A stretch of 8,098 nucleotides of DNA from Planctomycetaceae bacterium (GCA_031259095.1 JAIRLW010000138.1:1-8098), one strand, 5' to 3'; positions 1 through 5,326 are shown, numbered from the stretch's first letter. Notes: a model not told the origin generated them from the letters alone. Numbers and translations are program-made.

Positions 1-199
1 TAATGTCGATTGAAAATGGTCAATCAATTACTTATACTCTCAAATCCTCCACCTTATACAAGACCATTTTTGGTCTAGTTTGTGCCGTCCACCGCTACAA
101 TAAGTCATTGTCTAAAGACAATACGGCAACTTTTCCAAGTTCGGGTTCTGTTTTACCGAAAAGAGATTCGCCATTCCAGAGGTTGGAACAAAAAATGTC

Positions 200-483
200 G
201 CAATCTATCAGCGGAATTATTACAAAGATTTTGATTTCATTTTTACTAACCTCATTTCCACCTAATTTTCTTAACAAAACAACCTCAGTAGCAATGAATC
301 CCGCCAAAACCGACTTTATTACCTTATTACCTCATGATTCGTTTACGTTTTTAATGAGGTAATGAGGTTTGTACTTTGGGGAACTTGTTGCTACTGAGGT
401 TGTTTTGTAAGAAAAATTAGGTTGAAAATAAGGTTGGTAAAAAATGAGCTTGAAACCTGTGGAAAATTCCGCTGATAGATTAC
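200..483. repeat. 284-nt imperfect palindrome (giant inverted repeat)
   Basis: The left arm (200-294) and right arm (388-483) are reverse complements over about 95 nt, at roughly three-quarters to 80 percent identity by eye. The outer ends are the best conserved (AATCTATCAGCGGAATT on the left arm and its complement on the right), as are the inner arm ends (AACAACCTCAGTAGCAA). Between the arms lies a second hairpin: 322-335 pairs with 354-367 over 14 positions (core ATTACCTCAT/ATGAGGTAAT) with an 18-nt loop. The whole unit could fold into one long cruciform or hairpin RNA. Differences between the arms are largely transitions favouring neither strand, which fits an ageing DNA-level inverted repeat better than a maintained RNA. 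A MITE-like or otherwise non-autonomous mobile element is plausible; I cannot identify a parent transposase. Confidence 0.8.
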
Positions 484-511
484 AAAAAATTTCGTAATCT
501 ATCAGCGGAAT
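466..511. repeat. Perfect 18-bp inverted repeat (extra palindrome end copy)
   Basis: Positions 466-483 and 494-511 are perfect reverse complements (ATTCCGCTGATAGATTAC and its complement) around a 10-nt A/T-rich loop. The left half is also the outer right end of the 284-nt palindrome. The same sequence therefore occurs three times: near 201-217 (+ sense), 466-483 (- sense) and 494-511 (+ sense). The third copy could be the start of a second, truncated element or the result of a partial duplication. Confidence 0.85.
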
Positions 512-562
512 CTCTAAAAATATCGTTTGCTAAAAGATTTTGAACTAATTGATCAATCGATT

Positions 563-650
563 ATTTATCCCATGAGTCCCAATTGTCCCTAAAGTCCTTT
601 TTTGAGAGACGTTAGGGACTAAAGGGACATTAGGGACATGAGGGACAAAT
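563..650. repeat. 9-bp iteron hairpin (GTCCC array 1)
   Basis: The left arm 563-597 carries GTCCC-type cores at 567, 576, 585 and 594, exactly 9 nt apart. The right arm 616-650 carries the complementary GGGAC at 615, 624, 633 and 642, again exactly 9 nt apart. The two 35-nt arms pair at about 26 of 35 positions around an 18-nt spacer. The unit reads roughly GGGACNWNA. The strict 9-nt phase with a conserved 5-bp core and variable 4-bp linker is the notable property. Related runs occur at 843-876 and 2113-2188. Function is unknown; protein-binding iterons or a slippage-grown mobile hairpin are both possible. Confidence 0.8.
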
Positions 651-683
651 GATTTTTCATAAAACGTTGTGGTGAAAAAATGG

Positions 684-818
684 ATTTTTAGAGGTTCTCA
701 CTGACCTATCAGGTGATGACCGCCTCCCAATTCCGAAATAACCGGAAAAACTACCATTGAACGGAATTAAAAAAATTGTTATTCTTTAGTTTGGAGTGTC
801 AAGAGAACCTCTAAAAAT
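684..818. mobile_element. MITE-like element with perfect 16-bp terminal inverted repeats
   Basis: ATTTTTAGAGGTTCTC at 684-699 is matched perfectly by its reverse complement at 803-818, enclosing 103 bp with no coding capacity. The interior holds small hairpins: ACCT/AGGT at 704-714, TTCCG/CGGAA at 731-747, and an alternative AATTCCG/CGGAATT pairing (729-735 with 762-768). Small size, perfect termini and a non-coding interior are typical of miniature inverted-repeat transposable elements. No clear target-site duplication is visible at the ends, and I do not recognise the insertion-sequence family, so the mobile assignment is an inference. Confidence 0.5.
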
Positions 819-842
819 TCGTTTTTAATCACAGAATTATTT

Positions 843-885
843 GTCCCAATTGGTCTCTAATGTCCCTTAAGGTTTCTAACATTGT
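843..885 (+). repeat. GTCCC iteron run (array 2)
   Basis: GTCCC at 843, GTCTC at 853, GTCCC at 862 and a decayed GTTTC at 872 are spaced 9-10 nt apart. The segment GTCTCTAATGTCCCTTAAGG closely matches GTCCCTAATGTCCCTCAAGG at 2131-2150. Its 5' part (GTCCCAATTG) matches 576-584 in array 1. It ends about 25 nt before the start codon at 910, so it may lie in the 5' untranslated region or promoter of that gene. Confidence 0.7.
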
Positions 886-909
886 GCTTTAAATTGGCGA
901 TTTCGGAAA

Positions 910-2055
910 ATGATGCTTTTTGACTCGGAATATACGATGTTTTACATGATTGCGGGCATTGTGATTATGACCGCATCGTTGTTATTACATCAGTTCAAAC
1001 GCCGGCGGCTCGAACTAGAACAGCAAGCCAAACGACGTGCCGCTGTCGAGGCGATTCGTGAAACGGAACGGAAACAGCAATTTCAAACCGTAACCACCGT
1101 TAAAGCAAAACCGGAAAAATCATCTTCCGCGGCGCCGGAACGAATATCGCTTCCTGATTTTCCGGATCAACAATTTACCGGCATGTATTCACCGCGTAAT
1201 ATTGCCAAATGGGAAGCGGAAATTCATCAGATTGGACGGCAAATGATCGGAACCCTCGACTCCAAAATGGTTGCCCTCCAGACGCTCACCCAAGAAGCAA
1301 ACCGCACTGCCAATCGAATGGAACTCCTGCTCGAACGATTCGAAGAACTCGCCCAATCTCAATTCAATCCAACGAATCAACTTAATCCAATTAAGCAAAG
1401 TAATCCAATTAATCAAAGTAATCAAATTAATCAAAAATCTTCAAAAGACCAAGAATCACAGCAATTTCCTGTTCATGAGGAGAAGATTCCCGCAAAATTG
1501 CCGGAACCTCTTCCCAATCTCATTCCGGCTGGAATCGCCGAACTTCCCGCAACTTCTCTCGTGTTAAATGATTTCCAACCCGACCAACTCCAACAACCAA
1601 ACCTCAACGAAACACCCGAAACAATTCCTCACGCAACCATTCTCAAAGTAGAAGACATAAAAGAAAAAAATAAACCGGAAAAAAAATCGCCGTTTTATGA
1701 AAAACCAACCTTTTCACCGGAAATAACCAGTAATAATAATAATAATAATAATAATAGTTTACGGCAAGGAATGACGGGAACCGGTTCACGGATAAAACCG
1801 TTACAAAGACCGGAAAACTTGTCTTTCGGTTCGCTTTACGACGACAAATTGGCAGAGCGTGAACATGGAGAAGTTTTTGCGGTTGCCGCCGCTTCCCGTT
1901 CCGGTCTGCCGTCCATTCCCGATTCACGTCTCGATTTGCAAAAACAAATCGAAATGCTGGACAATTACGGTTATTCGTCCCGACAAATCGCTCAAAGTTT
2001 GAATATTACCGTTGGAGAAGTCGATCTCCTGCTAAAATTAAAAGGGGAAAAATAA
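910..2055 (+). CDS. Membrane-anchored coiled-coil protein with C-terminal HTH-like segment
   Basis: This 381-residue protein has one predicted N-terminal membrane helix (about residues 11-27), followed by KRRR, so the rest should face the cytoplasm. Residues 28-60 and about 98-150 are charged, heptad-like and probably coiled coil. Residues 153-176 are four 6-residue repeats (NPTNQL, NPIKQS, NPINQS, NQINQK), and 275-282 are eight asparagines from an AAT microsatellite, both in a disordered linker. The last ~40 residues (motif YGYSSRQIAQSLNITVGEVD near 356-375) look like a small helix-turn-helix, similar to C-terminal segments of DUF2802/DUF6115-type single-pass proteins; that link is from memory. 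ATG at 910 is directly followed by a second ATG at 913; no strong ribosome binding site is visible. It is flanked on both sides by GTCCC iterons and lies upstream of scpA. It is clearly a real gene by length and composition, but its function is unknown; a membrane-tethered DNA- or RNA-associated protein is an inference. Confidence 0.85.
   Translation: MMLFDSEYTMFYMIAGIVIMTASLLLHQFKRRRLELEQQAKRRAAVEAIRETERKQQFQTVTTVKAKPEKSSSAAPERISLPDFPDQQFTGMYSPRNIAKWEAEIHQIGRQMIGTLDSKMVALQTLTQEANRTANRMELLLERFEELAQSQFNPTNQLNPIKQSNPINQSNQINQKSSKDQESQQFPVHEEKIPAKLPEPLPNLIPAGIAELPATSLVLNDFQPDQLQQPNLNETPETIPHATILKVEDIKEKNKPEKKSPFYEKPTFSPEITSNNNNNNNNSLRQGMTGTGSRIKPLQRPENLSFGSLYDDKLAEREHGEVFAVAAASRSGLPSIPDSRLDLQKQIEMLDNYGYSSRQIAQSLNITVGEVDLLLKLKGEK
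1366..1437 (+). repeat. Four tandem 18-nt coding repeats
   Basis: Four consecutive 18-nt units (1366-1383, 1384-1401, 1402-1419, 1420-1437) encode six-residue N/Q/P-rich repeats. The middle two differ at one base (AATCCAATTAAGCAAAGT versus AATCCAATTAATCAAAGT), indicating recent expansion by slippage or unequal exchange. The unit length is a multiple of three, so copy-number change would lengthen the linker without shifting frame. Confidence 0.9.
1732..1755 (+). repeat. AAT trinucleotide microsatellite, 8 copies
   Basis: Eight perfect AAT codons in a row encode Asn 275-282, bordered by AGT (Ser) codons on both sides. No synonymous AAC interruptions are present, so the tract is probably young and length-variable. 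It stays in frame at any copy number. Confidence 0.95.
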
Positions 2056-2112
2056 TGTCCGAAAAACAATAGGAAATCTCTAATGATTCATTAGTTTCAC
2101 AAAGAATCATCT

Positions 2113-2195
2113 GTCCCTTATGTCTCATTTGTCCCTAATGTCCCTCAAGGAATATTGGAACATTAGGGACGATAGGGACTAAGGAAACCAATATT
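2113..2195. repeat. 9-bp iteron hairpin (GTCCC array 3)
   Basis: The left side has GTCCC, GTCTC, GTCCC and GTCCC at 2113, 2122, 2131 and 2140, exactly 9 nt apart. The right side has GGGAC at 2166 and 2175 and a decayed GAAAC at 2184, in the same 9-nt phase. GTCCCTAATGT (2131-2141) is perfectly complementary to 2160-2170, and imperfect pairing continues outward to about 2117/2184. The loop contains AATATTGG (2151-2158), whose complement CCAATATT is at 2188-2195. The element fills almost the entire gap between the membrane/HTH gene and scpA and could supply the leader or promoter environment of scpA. Confidence 0.8.
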
Positions 2196-2208
2196 GTCAA
2201 TAACGCTT

Positions 2209-2961
2209 ATGTTCACCGCAAAACTTTCAATTTATCAAGGTCCCATCGATTTGTTGCTTTATCTGGTGCGCAAGGATGAACTGGATATTCGGGATATTCC
2301 CATCACGTCCATTTTAGAACAATATCTCGATTATATTGCGATCTTGGAAGAAATTGATGTGAATATGGCGGGAGAATTTCTGGCAATCGCCAGTATGCTT
2401 ATTGAAATCAAATCGTTTGAAGTGTTGCCGGGTGAAGAAAGTGTTGAAGAGGAAGCGGATGATCCGCGTAAAGAACTGGTTGAGCAATTATTAGAGTACA
2501 AAAAATTCTGCGATGCTGCCAATGCGTTGCAAGCCCGTAGTGAACATTGGCAGTTACGGTTTCCGCGTCTTGCCAATGATTTGCCGCCGCGTCCGCGTAA
2601 CATGGCGGAAGAACCAATTCGGGAAGTGGAATTGTGGGATATTGTGAGCGCGTTTGGTCGTATTCTTCGTGAAAATTCGCCGAAAGCAAAACATGAAGTC
2701 ATCTATGACGAAACGCCCATTTCAACACACATGAAACGAATTTACCAACGTCTTCAAGTTGAAGAACGAATTGCGTTTCGTCAACTTTTTGTACCGGGTC
2801 AACATAAGACGTTGATGGTTGGCGTTTTTCTTGCGTCGTTGGAGTTGGTTCGGCATGAATACGCCAATGTTTTTCAGGACGGCAATTTCGGTGAAATTGA
2901 ATTGACTTGCCGACAAGGTACAAAATCTCTCGACTTCGCCGCGCTCGATACCGCCGCTTAA
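2209..2961 (+). CDS. scpA: Segregation and condensation protein A (ScpA, bacterial kleisin)
   Basis: ScpA is the kleisin subunit that bridges SMC heads and, with ScpB, forms the bacterial condensin acting on nucleoid compaction and chromosome segregation. From ATG 2209 the product is 250 residues, normal for the family. The N-terminal SMC-neck-binding region has the family pattern at residues 9-32 (YQGPIDLLLYLVRKDELDI, then RDIPI), followed by EFLAIASMLIEIKS at 56-69. A divergent acidic and helical middle leads to a C-terminal winged helix (about 187-240) with VGVFLASLELVRHE and FGEIEL. An in-frame TTG at 2194, 7 nt after AAGGAA, would add five residues (MSITL); I prefer ATG because family proteins begin just before the GP[IL]DLL motif. 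No scpB follows; the next gene is rpsB. The upstream gap is occupied by an iteron hairpin. Confidence 0.95.
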   Translation: MFTAKLSIYQGPIDLLLYLVRKDELDIRDIPITSILEQYLDYIAILEEIDVNMAGEFLAIASMLIEIKSFEVLPGEESVEEEADDPRKELVEQLLEYKKFCDAANALQARSEHWQLRFPRLANDLPPRPRNMAEEPIREVELWDIVSAFGRILRENSPKAKHEVIYDETPISTHMKRIYQRLQVEERIAFRQLFVPGQHKTLMVGVFLASLELVRHEYANVFQDGNFGEIELTCRQGTKSLDFAALDTAA

Positions 2962-2962
2962 A

Positions 2963-2993
2963 TTTAATCGGGACAAATAATTCGGCGATTAAA
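2963..2993 (+). terminator. Weak stem-loop after scpA, possible terminator
   Basis: TTTAATCG (2963-2970) pairs perfectly with CGATTAAA (2986-2993) around a 15-nt loop, starting one base after the scpA stop codon. A T5 run follows at about 3000-3004. The stem is AT-rich and the T run is not immediately adjacent, so intrinsic termination is only possible, not clear. Confidence 0.3.
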
Positions 2994-3030
2994 AACAAAT
3001 TTTTCTGATTGGGGGATGTCAAAAATCACG

Positions 3031-3067
3031 AGGTAGGCAACCTTTTTGGCAAAAAGGTCGCCTACCT
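3031..3067. repeat. Strong 17-position hairpin downstream of scpA
   Basis: AGGTAGGCAACCTTTTT (3031-3047) pairs with 3051-3067 with one mismatch in 17 and a 3-nt GGC loop. It is the most stable short hairpin in the window. No U tract follows directly (the nearest is T6 at 3085-3090), so it is not a textbook intrinsic terminator, but it could block read-through or protect the 3' end of the scpA message. A dispersed palindromic repeat is the alternative. Confidence 0.7.
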
Positions 3068-3100
3068 GACTAAGGGTGCCAATGTTTTTTCAACACCCTG

Positions 3101-3128
3101 TTGACGATTTTTGAATTTCTGGTAAATT
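3101..3128 (+). promoter_or_regulatory. Candidate sigma-70 promoter for rpsB-tsf
   Basis: TTGACG at 3101-3106 is a five-of-six match to the -35 consensus. TAAATT at 3123-3128, after a 16-nt spacer, is a moderate -10. Transcription from about 3135 would give a leader of roughly 200 nt before rpsB, long enough for a structured autoregulatory leader, but I see no conserved motif. In such AT-rich sequence chance matches are common. Confidence 0.35.
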
Positions 3129-3332
3129 TTGCGAAATATTTTATTTCGGTGTTATCTTTTCAGTTCCCATTCGGTCTGGTTCCGAAAAGATATTTTATTT
3201 AATTTAATAGACTTGACCGTTAGTTATTGGCCGTTTCCAAAACGTCGTCCCGATTCGATTCATTAGAAAAAAGAATTATTTGGCGATGTGCCGAAGGTTA
3301 CGGCTTAAGATTCAGAAAGAGAGTAATTCACA

Positions 3333-4058
3333 ATGTCTCACGCTCCTACTCCTGTCTCCGTTCAGGAATTAATCGACGCCGGAGTTCATTTCGGTCACCG
3401 CGCCAGTATGTGGAACCCCAAAATGCGTCCCTACGTCTATGGACGACGTAAACTCATTCACATTATCGACGTTCGGGAAACTGTTCGCGGTATTTTACGC
3501 GCCAAAAAATATCTGCGACAAGTCGCCGCTCAAGGAAGTTTGGTACTGTTTGTCGGAACCAAACGGCAAGCAACCGAAACAATCAAAAATGAGGCTGCCC
3601 GTTGCGGGATGCCTTACGTCGCTGAACGTTGGCTCGGAGGAACCCTGACCAATTTCAAAACCATTCGAAGCCGACTCTCCCGACTCAAAGAACTCGAAGA
3701 AACTCTCGGCGGCGACCAATTGCATACTTATTCGAAAAAAATGCAATCGTCGCTCCAGCGTGAACATCGCAAAATGTTTCGGAACTTGAACGGAATTCGT
3801 GAAATGAACCGTTTTCCCGAAGCAATGGTGATTGTCGATCCGAAAAAAGAAAAAAACGCCGTTAAAGAAGCACAAAAACTCGGAATTGTTACGGTGGCGT
3901 TGATCGATACCGATTCCGACCCAGACGAAATCGATTTGGCAATTCCGGGAAATGACGATTCTATCCGGTCAATTGAAGTAATTATGCGTTGTCTTGCCGA
4001 TTCTGTTATTGAAGGTTGTCACGACGCCGGTATCCAGTCGGAAATCGCCGAACGGTAA
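3333..4058 (+). CDS. rpsB: 30S ribosomal protein S2
   Basis: S2 binds late to the 30S head-body junction and is needed, with S1, for mRNA binding. The 241-residue product has the usual family length and all the conserved blocks: [19 protein letters not shown] near residues 13-31, the [10 protein letters not shown] segment, [24 protein letters not shown], a coiled-coil-prone [32 protein letters not shown], and the C-terminal [20 protein letters not shown] block followed by IRSIEVI. ATG 3333 gives the expected short N-terminal extension ([11 protein letters not shown]); a purine run AGAAAGAGAG ends about 10 nt upstream and could act as a loose ribosome binding site. It precedes tsf by 126 nt in the classical rpsB-tsf order. 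Nothing looks damaged. Confidence 0.99.
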   Translation: MSHAPTPVSVQELIDAGVHFGHRASMWNPKMRPYVYGRRKLIHIIDVRETVRGILRAKKYLRQVAAQGSLVLFVGTKRQATETIKNEAARCGMPYVAERWLGGTLTNFKTIRSRLSRLKELEETLGGDQLHTYSKKMQSSLQREHRKMFRNLNGIREMNRFPEAMVIVDPKKEKNAVKEAQKLGIVTVALIDTDSDPDEIDLAIPGNDDSIRSIEVIMRCLADSVIEGCHDAGIQSEIAER

Positions 4059-4168
4059 AATCAATCAAATTCGGAATGATTTTTATTTCGCGTTCAATCG
4101 ACTGGAATTAATTTCAGTTGTCTAAAGTCGAAGTAAAAATCAATTTTTCAAGGTTTCAGAAACTTAAC

Positions 4169-4183
4169 TAATTTTTAACTAAC
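4169..4183 (+). promoter_or_regulatory. SD-less TAATTTTTAACTAAC leader of tsf
   Basis: The bases just before the tsf start have no G-rich ribosome binding site. The sequence TAATTTTTAAC also occurs at 5536-5546, 20 nt before the start codon of the HEAT-repeat gene. An unstructured A/U-rich leader probably supports initiation here; weak use of Shine-Dalgarno sites is known in Planctomycetota. Confidence 0.35.
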
Positions 4184-4184
4184 A

Positions 4185-5015
4185 ATGGATATATCAGCAT
4201 CTCAGGTTAAGGCATTTCGTGACAAAACGGGATTGCCGATGATGGATTGCAAAAGAGCGCTCGTTGAAGCCGACGGCGATGAAGAAAAAGCCGTCGAAAT
4301 ACTTCGTAAAGCCGGAGCAAAAACAATGGCAGGACGAACTGATCGTGAAACGGAAAGCGGTCGGATAGCAATTTTCACTGATACAAAACGTCAGGTTTCG
4401 GCGATGGTCGAACTTCTTTGTGAAAGCGCGCCGGTTGCCAACACGGAAGAGTTTATTGCTCTAGTCAACGGTCTGGCGGAACAACTGGCAACAGGTCCCG
4501 GAGCAAAAACTCCCGACGAACTTCTCGCTCAACCGTTTCCGGGTAAATCAGGCGTAACGCTTAAACAGTTTTACGACGATTTGGTCAACAAAATCCGTGA
4601 AGTATTTCGTTTGACGCGGATTGTTCGGGTTGAAGGTTCTTGCGGAGCCTACGTGCATCACAACGCCGCTGTCGGTGTTCTGCTTCCAATTGAAGGAACA
4701 AATGTTAATCTTGCAAAAGATATTAGTATGCATGTTGCGTCGATGAAACCGCAGGCTCTTAGCGAAAAAGATATTGATCCGGTCATTGTCGAAAAGGAGC
4801 GTCAATTTGTGGTTGAGCAAGTCAAAACACAAAACGCCAACAAACCGGATAATATCATCGAAAAAATTGTCGATGGTAAAATGAAATCTTTCTTCGCCGA
4901 ACGGACATTACTTGGTCAACCGTTTGTCAAGGATTCCGCCAAAACAGTCGCGCAAATTTGCGGCGAAGGAAAAATTAAGATTAAAGAAATGATCCATTGG
5001 GTTTTGGGACGCTAG
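4185..5015 (+). CDS. tsf: Elongation factor Ts
   Basis: EF-Ts is the guanine nucleotide exchange factor that recycles EF-Tu from GDP to GTP. The 276-residue protein opens with the UBA-like domain and a close match to EF-Ts signature 1 (FRDKTGLPMMDCKRAL, residues 11-26; the usual leading L is F), then EADGDEEKAVEILRKAG. At the second signature, usually E-[LIVM]-[NV]-C-[QE]-T-D-F-V, it reads ELLCESAPV (residues 76-84): S81-A82-P83 replaces Thr-Asp-Phe. In E. coli EF-Ts, Asp80 and Phe81 of this motif contact EF-Tu and help displace Mg2+. From memory, planctomycete EF-Ts proteins such as that of Rhodopirellula share CESAPV, so I read this as lineage-typical rather than damage. The core domain and C-terminus (DSAKTVAQICG) are complete. 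No Shine-Dalgarno is visible; TAATTTTTAACTAAC lies just upstream. No pyrH follows. Confidence 0.98.
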   Translation: MDISASQVKAFRDKTGLPMMDCKRALVEADGDEEKAVEILRKAGAKTMAGRTDRETESGRIAIFTDTKRQVSAMVELLCESAPVANTEEFIALVNGLAEQLATGPGAKTPDELLAQPFPGKSGVTLKQFYDDLVNKIREVFRLTRIVRVEGSCGAYVHHNAAVGVLLPIEGTNVNLAKDISMHVASMKPQALSEKDIDPVIVEKERQFVVEQVKTQNANKPDNIIEKIVDGKMKSFFAERTLLGQPFVKDSAKTVAQICGEGKIKIKEMIHWVLGR

Positions 5016-5053
5016 AAATCTCAGTAACCGCTCACGGGGTGTTCTAAAATAAT

Positions 5054-5144
5054 ATACTTTGAACGGTAACAATTTGGGTTCGTGTAGGAATACAGGCGTC
5101 GCGCGAGTTCTTACACAAATTCAATTTGTTACCGTTCAAAGTAT
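5054..5144. repeat. 91-nt near-perfect hairpin downstream of tsf
   Basis: The outer 19 positions (5054-5072, ATACTTTGAACGGTAACAA) are perfectly complementary to 5126-5144. Pairing continues inward to 5090/5108, giving 37 positions with two mismatches and three G-U pairs in the + strand sense. The loop is 17 nt (5091-5107) and GC-richer than its surroundings. It lies 38 nt after the tsf stop codon and has no T tract behind it. Options are a transcription end or processing hairpin for rpsB-tsf, a small structured RNA, or a MITE-like repeat. Confidence 0.8.
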
Positions 5145-5298
5145 CTATCGGCGTTTTCCTGGAACTAAATTTTCAAAATTGTTGCCTATCCTTTCTTTTT
5201 TAGCGCAAACAGCAAAATAAAAAACTTGAAAGAACAAATAGTTTTTTTTCTTTAATTCTAATAAATCGGAGAGACTATAAACATTCCATCTTTTACTC

Positions 5299-5326
5299 TT
5301 GTACTCCATCGGAAATACATTATAAT
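5299..5326 (+). promoter_or_regulatory. Candidate promoter for the HEAT-repeat gene
   Basis: A perfect TATAAT lies at 5321-5326, preceded after 16 nt by TTGTAC (5299-5304), which matches three of six -35 positions. Initiation near 5333 would leave a leader of about 230 nt before the start at 5566. It is the only full -10 consensus in this gap, but the -35 is weak. Confidence 0.4.

Larger units (their letters stand above)
1..909. other. Gene-free, repeat-rich intergenic region
   Basis: No convincing gene is seen in these 909 bases. Two short open frames exist (3-362 on the + strand, 95-307 on the - strand), but both run into the arm of a large palindrome, resemble no family I recognise and lack ribosome binding sites. 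The stretch is AT-rich and is made of stacked repeats: a small hairpin at 61-76 (AGACCA, TTTT loop, TGGTCT), a 284-nt palindrome, an extra end copy, two 9-bp iteron runs and a MITE-like element. Positions 512-598 and 811-870 are diverged direct copies of each other, so part of the region grew by duplication. Confidence 0.7.
2962..3332. other. Intergenic region with hairpins and rpsB leader
   Basis: The 371 bases between scpA and rpsB contain no supportable gene. Reading from the left there are an 8-bp hairpin right after the scpA stop, a strong 17-position hairpin (3031-3067), a small 6-bp hairpin (3073-3099, AGGGTG/CACCCT) with T6 in its loop, a possible promoter (3101-3128), and then an AT-rich leader. 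A short open frame entering rpsB from 3227 is out of frame with it and has no family features. Confidence 0.65.

Noticed and set aside
95..307. Open frame of 70 codons on the - strand
   Set aside because: It starts inside the palindrome and matches no family I know. Its C-terminal half reads somewhat protein-like, so a decayed gene fragment cannot be fully excluded, but the evidence is too thin to call.
3..362. Open frame of 119 codons on the + strand at the window start
   Set aside because: More than half lies in the palindrome arm, there is no ribosome binding site, and the protein shows no family features. Composition follows the AT-rich repeat rather than the real genes.
563..650. CRISPR array
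   Set aside because: The repeating unit is only 9 nt with 4-nt variable linkers, arranged as a hairpin. There are no 23-45 nt repeats, no unique spacers and no cas genes.
2194..2208. TTG start for scpA
   Set aside because: AAGGAA 7 nt upstream makes it possible, but it lies in the repeat element, and ATG 2209 gives the family-typical N-terminus.
2962..3332. tRNA or other classical RNA gene in the intergenic gaps
   Set aside because: No cloverleaf, CCA end or T-loop motif was found by eye here or in the other gaps (1-909, 5016-5565, 7576-8098).
3227..3451. 74-codon open frame entering rpsB
   Set aside because: It overlaps rpsB out of frame, and its sequence is what a shifted reading of the S2 gene would give.
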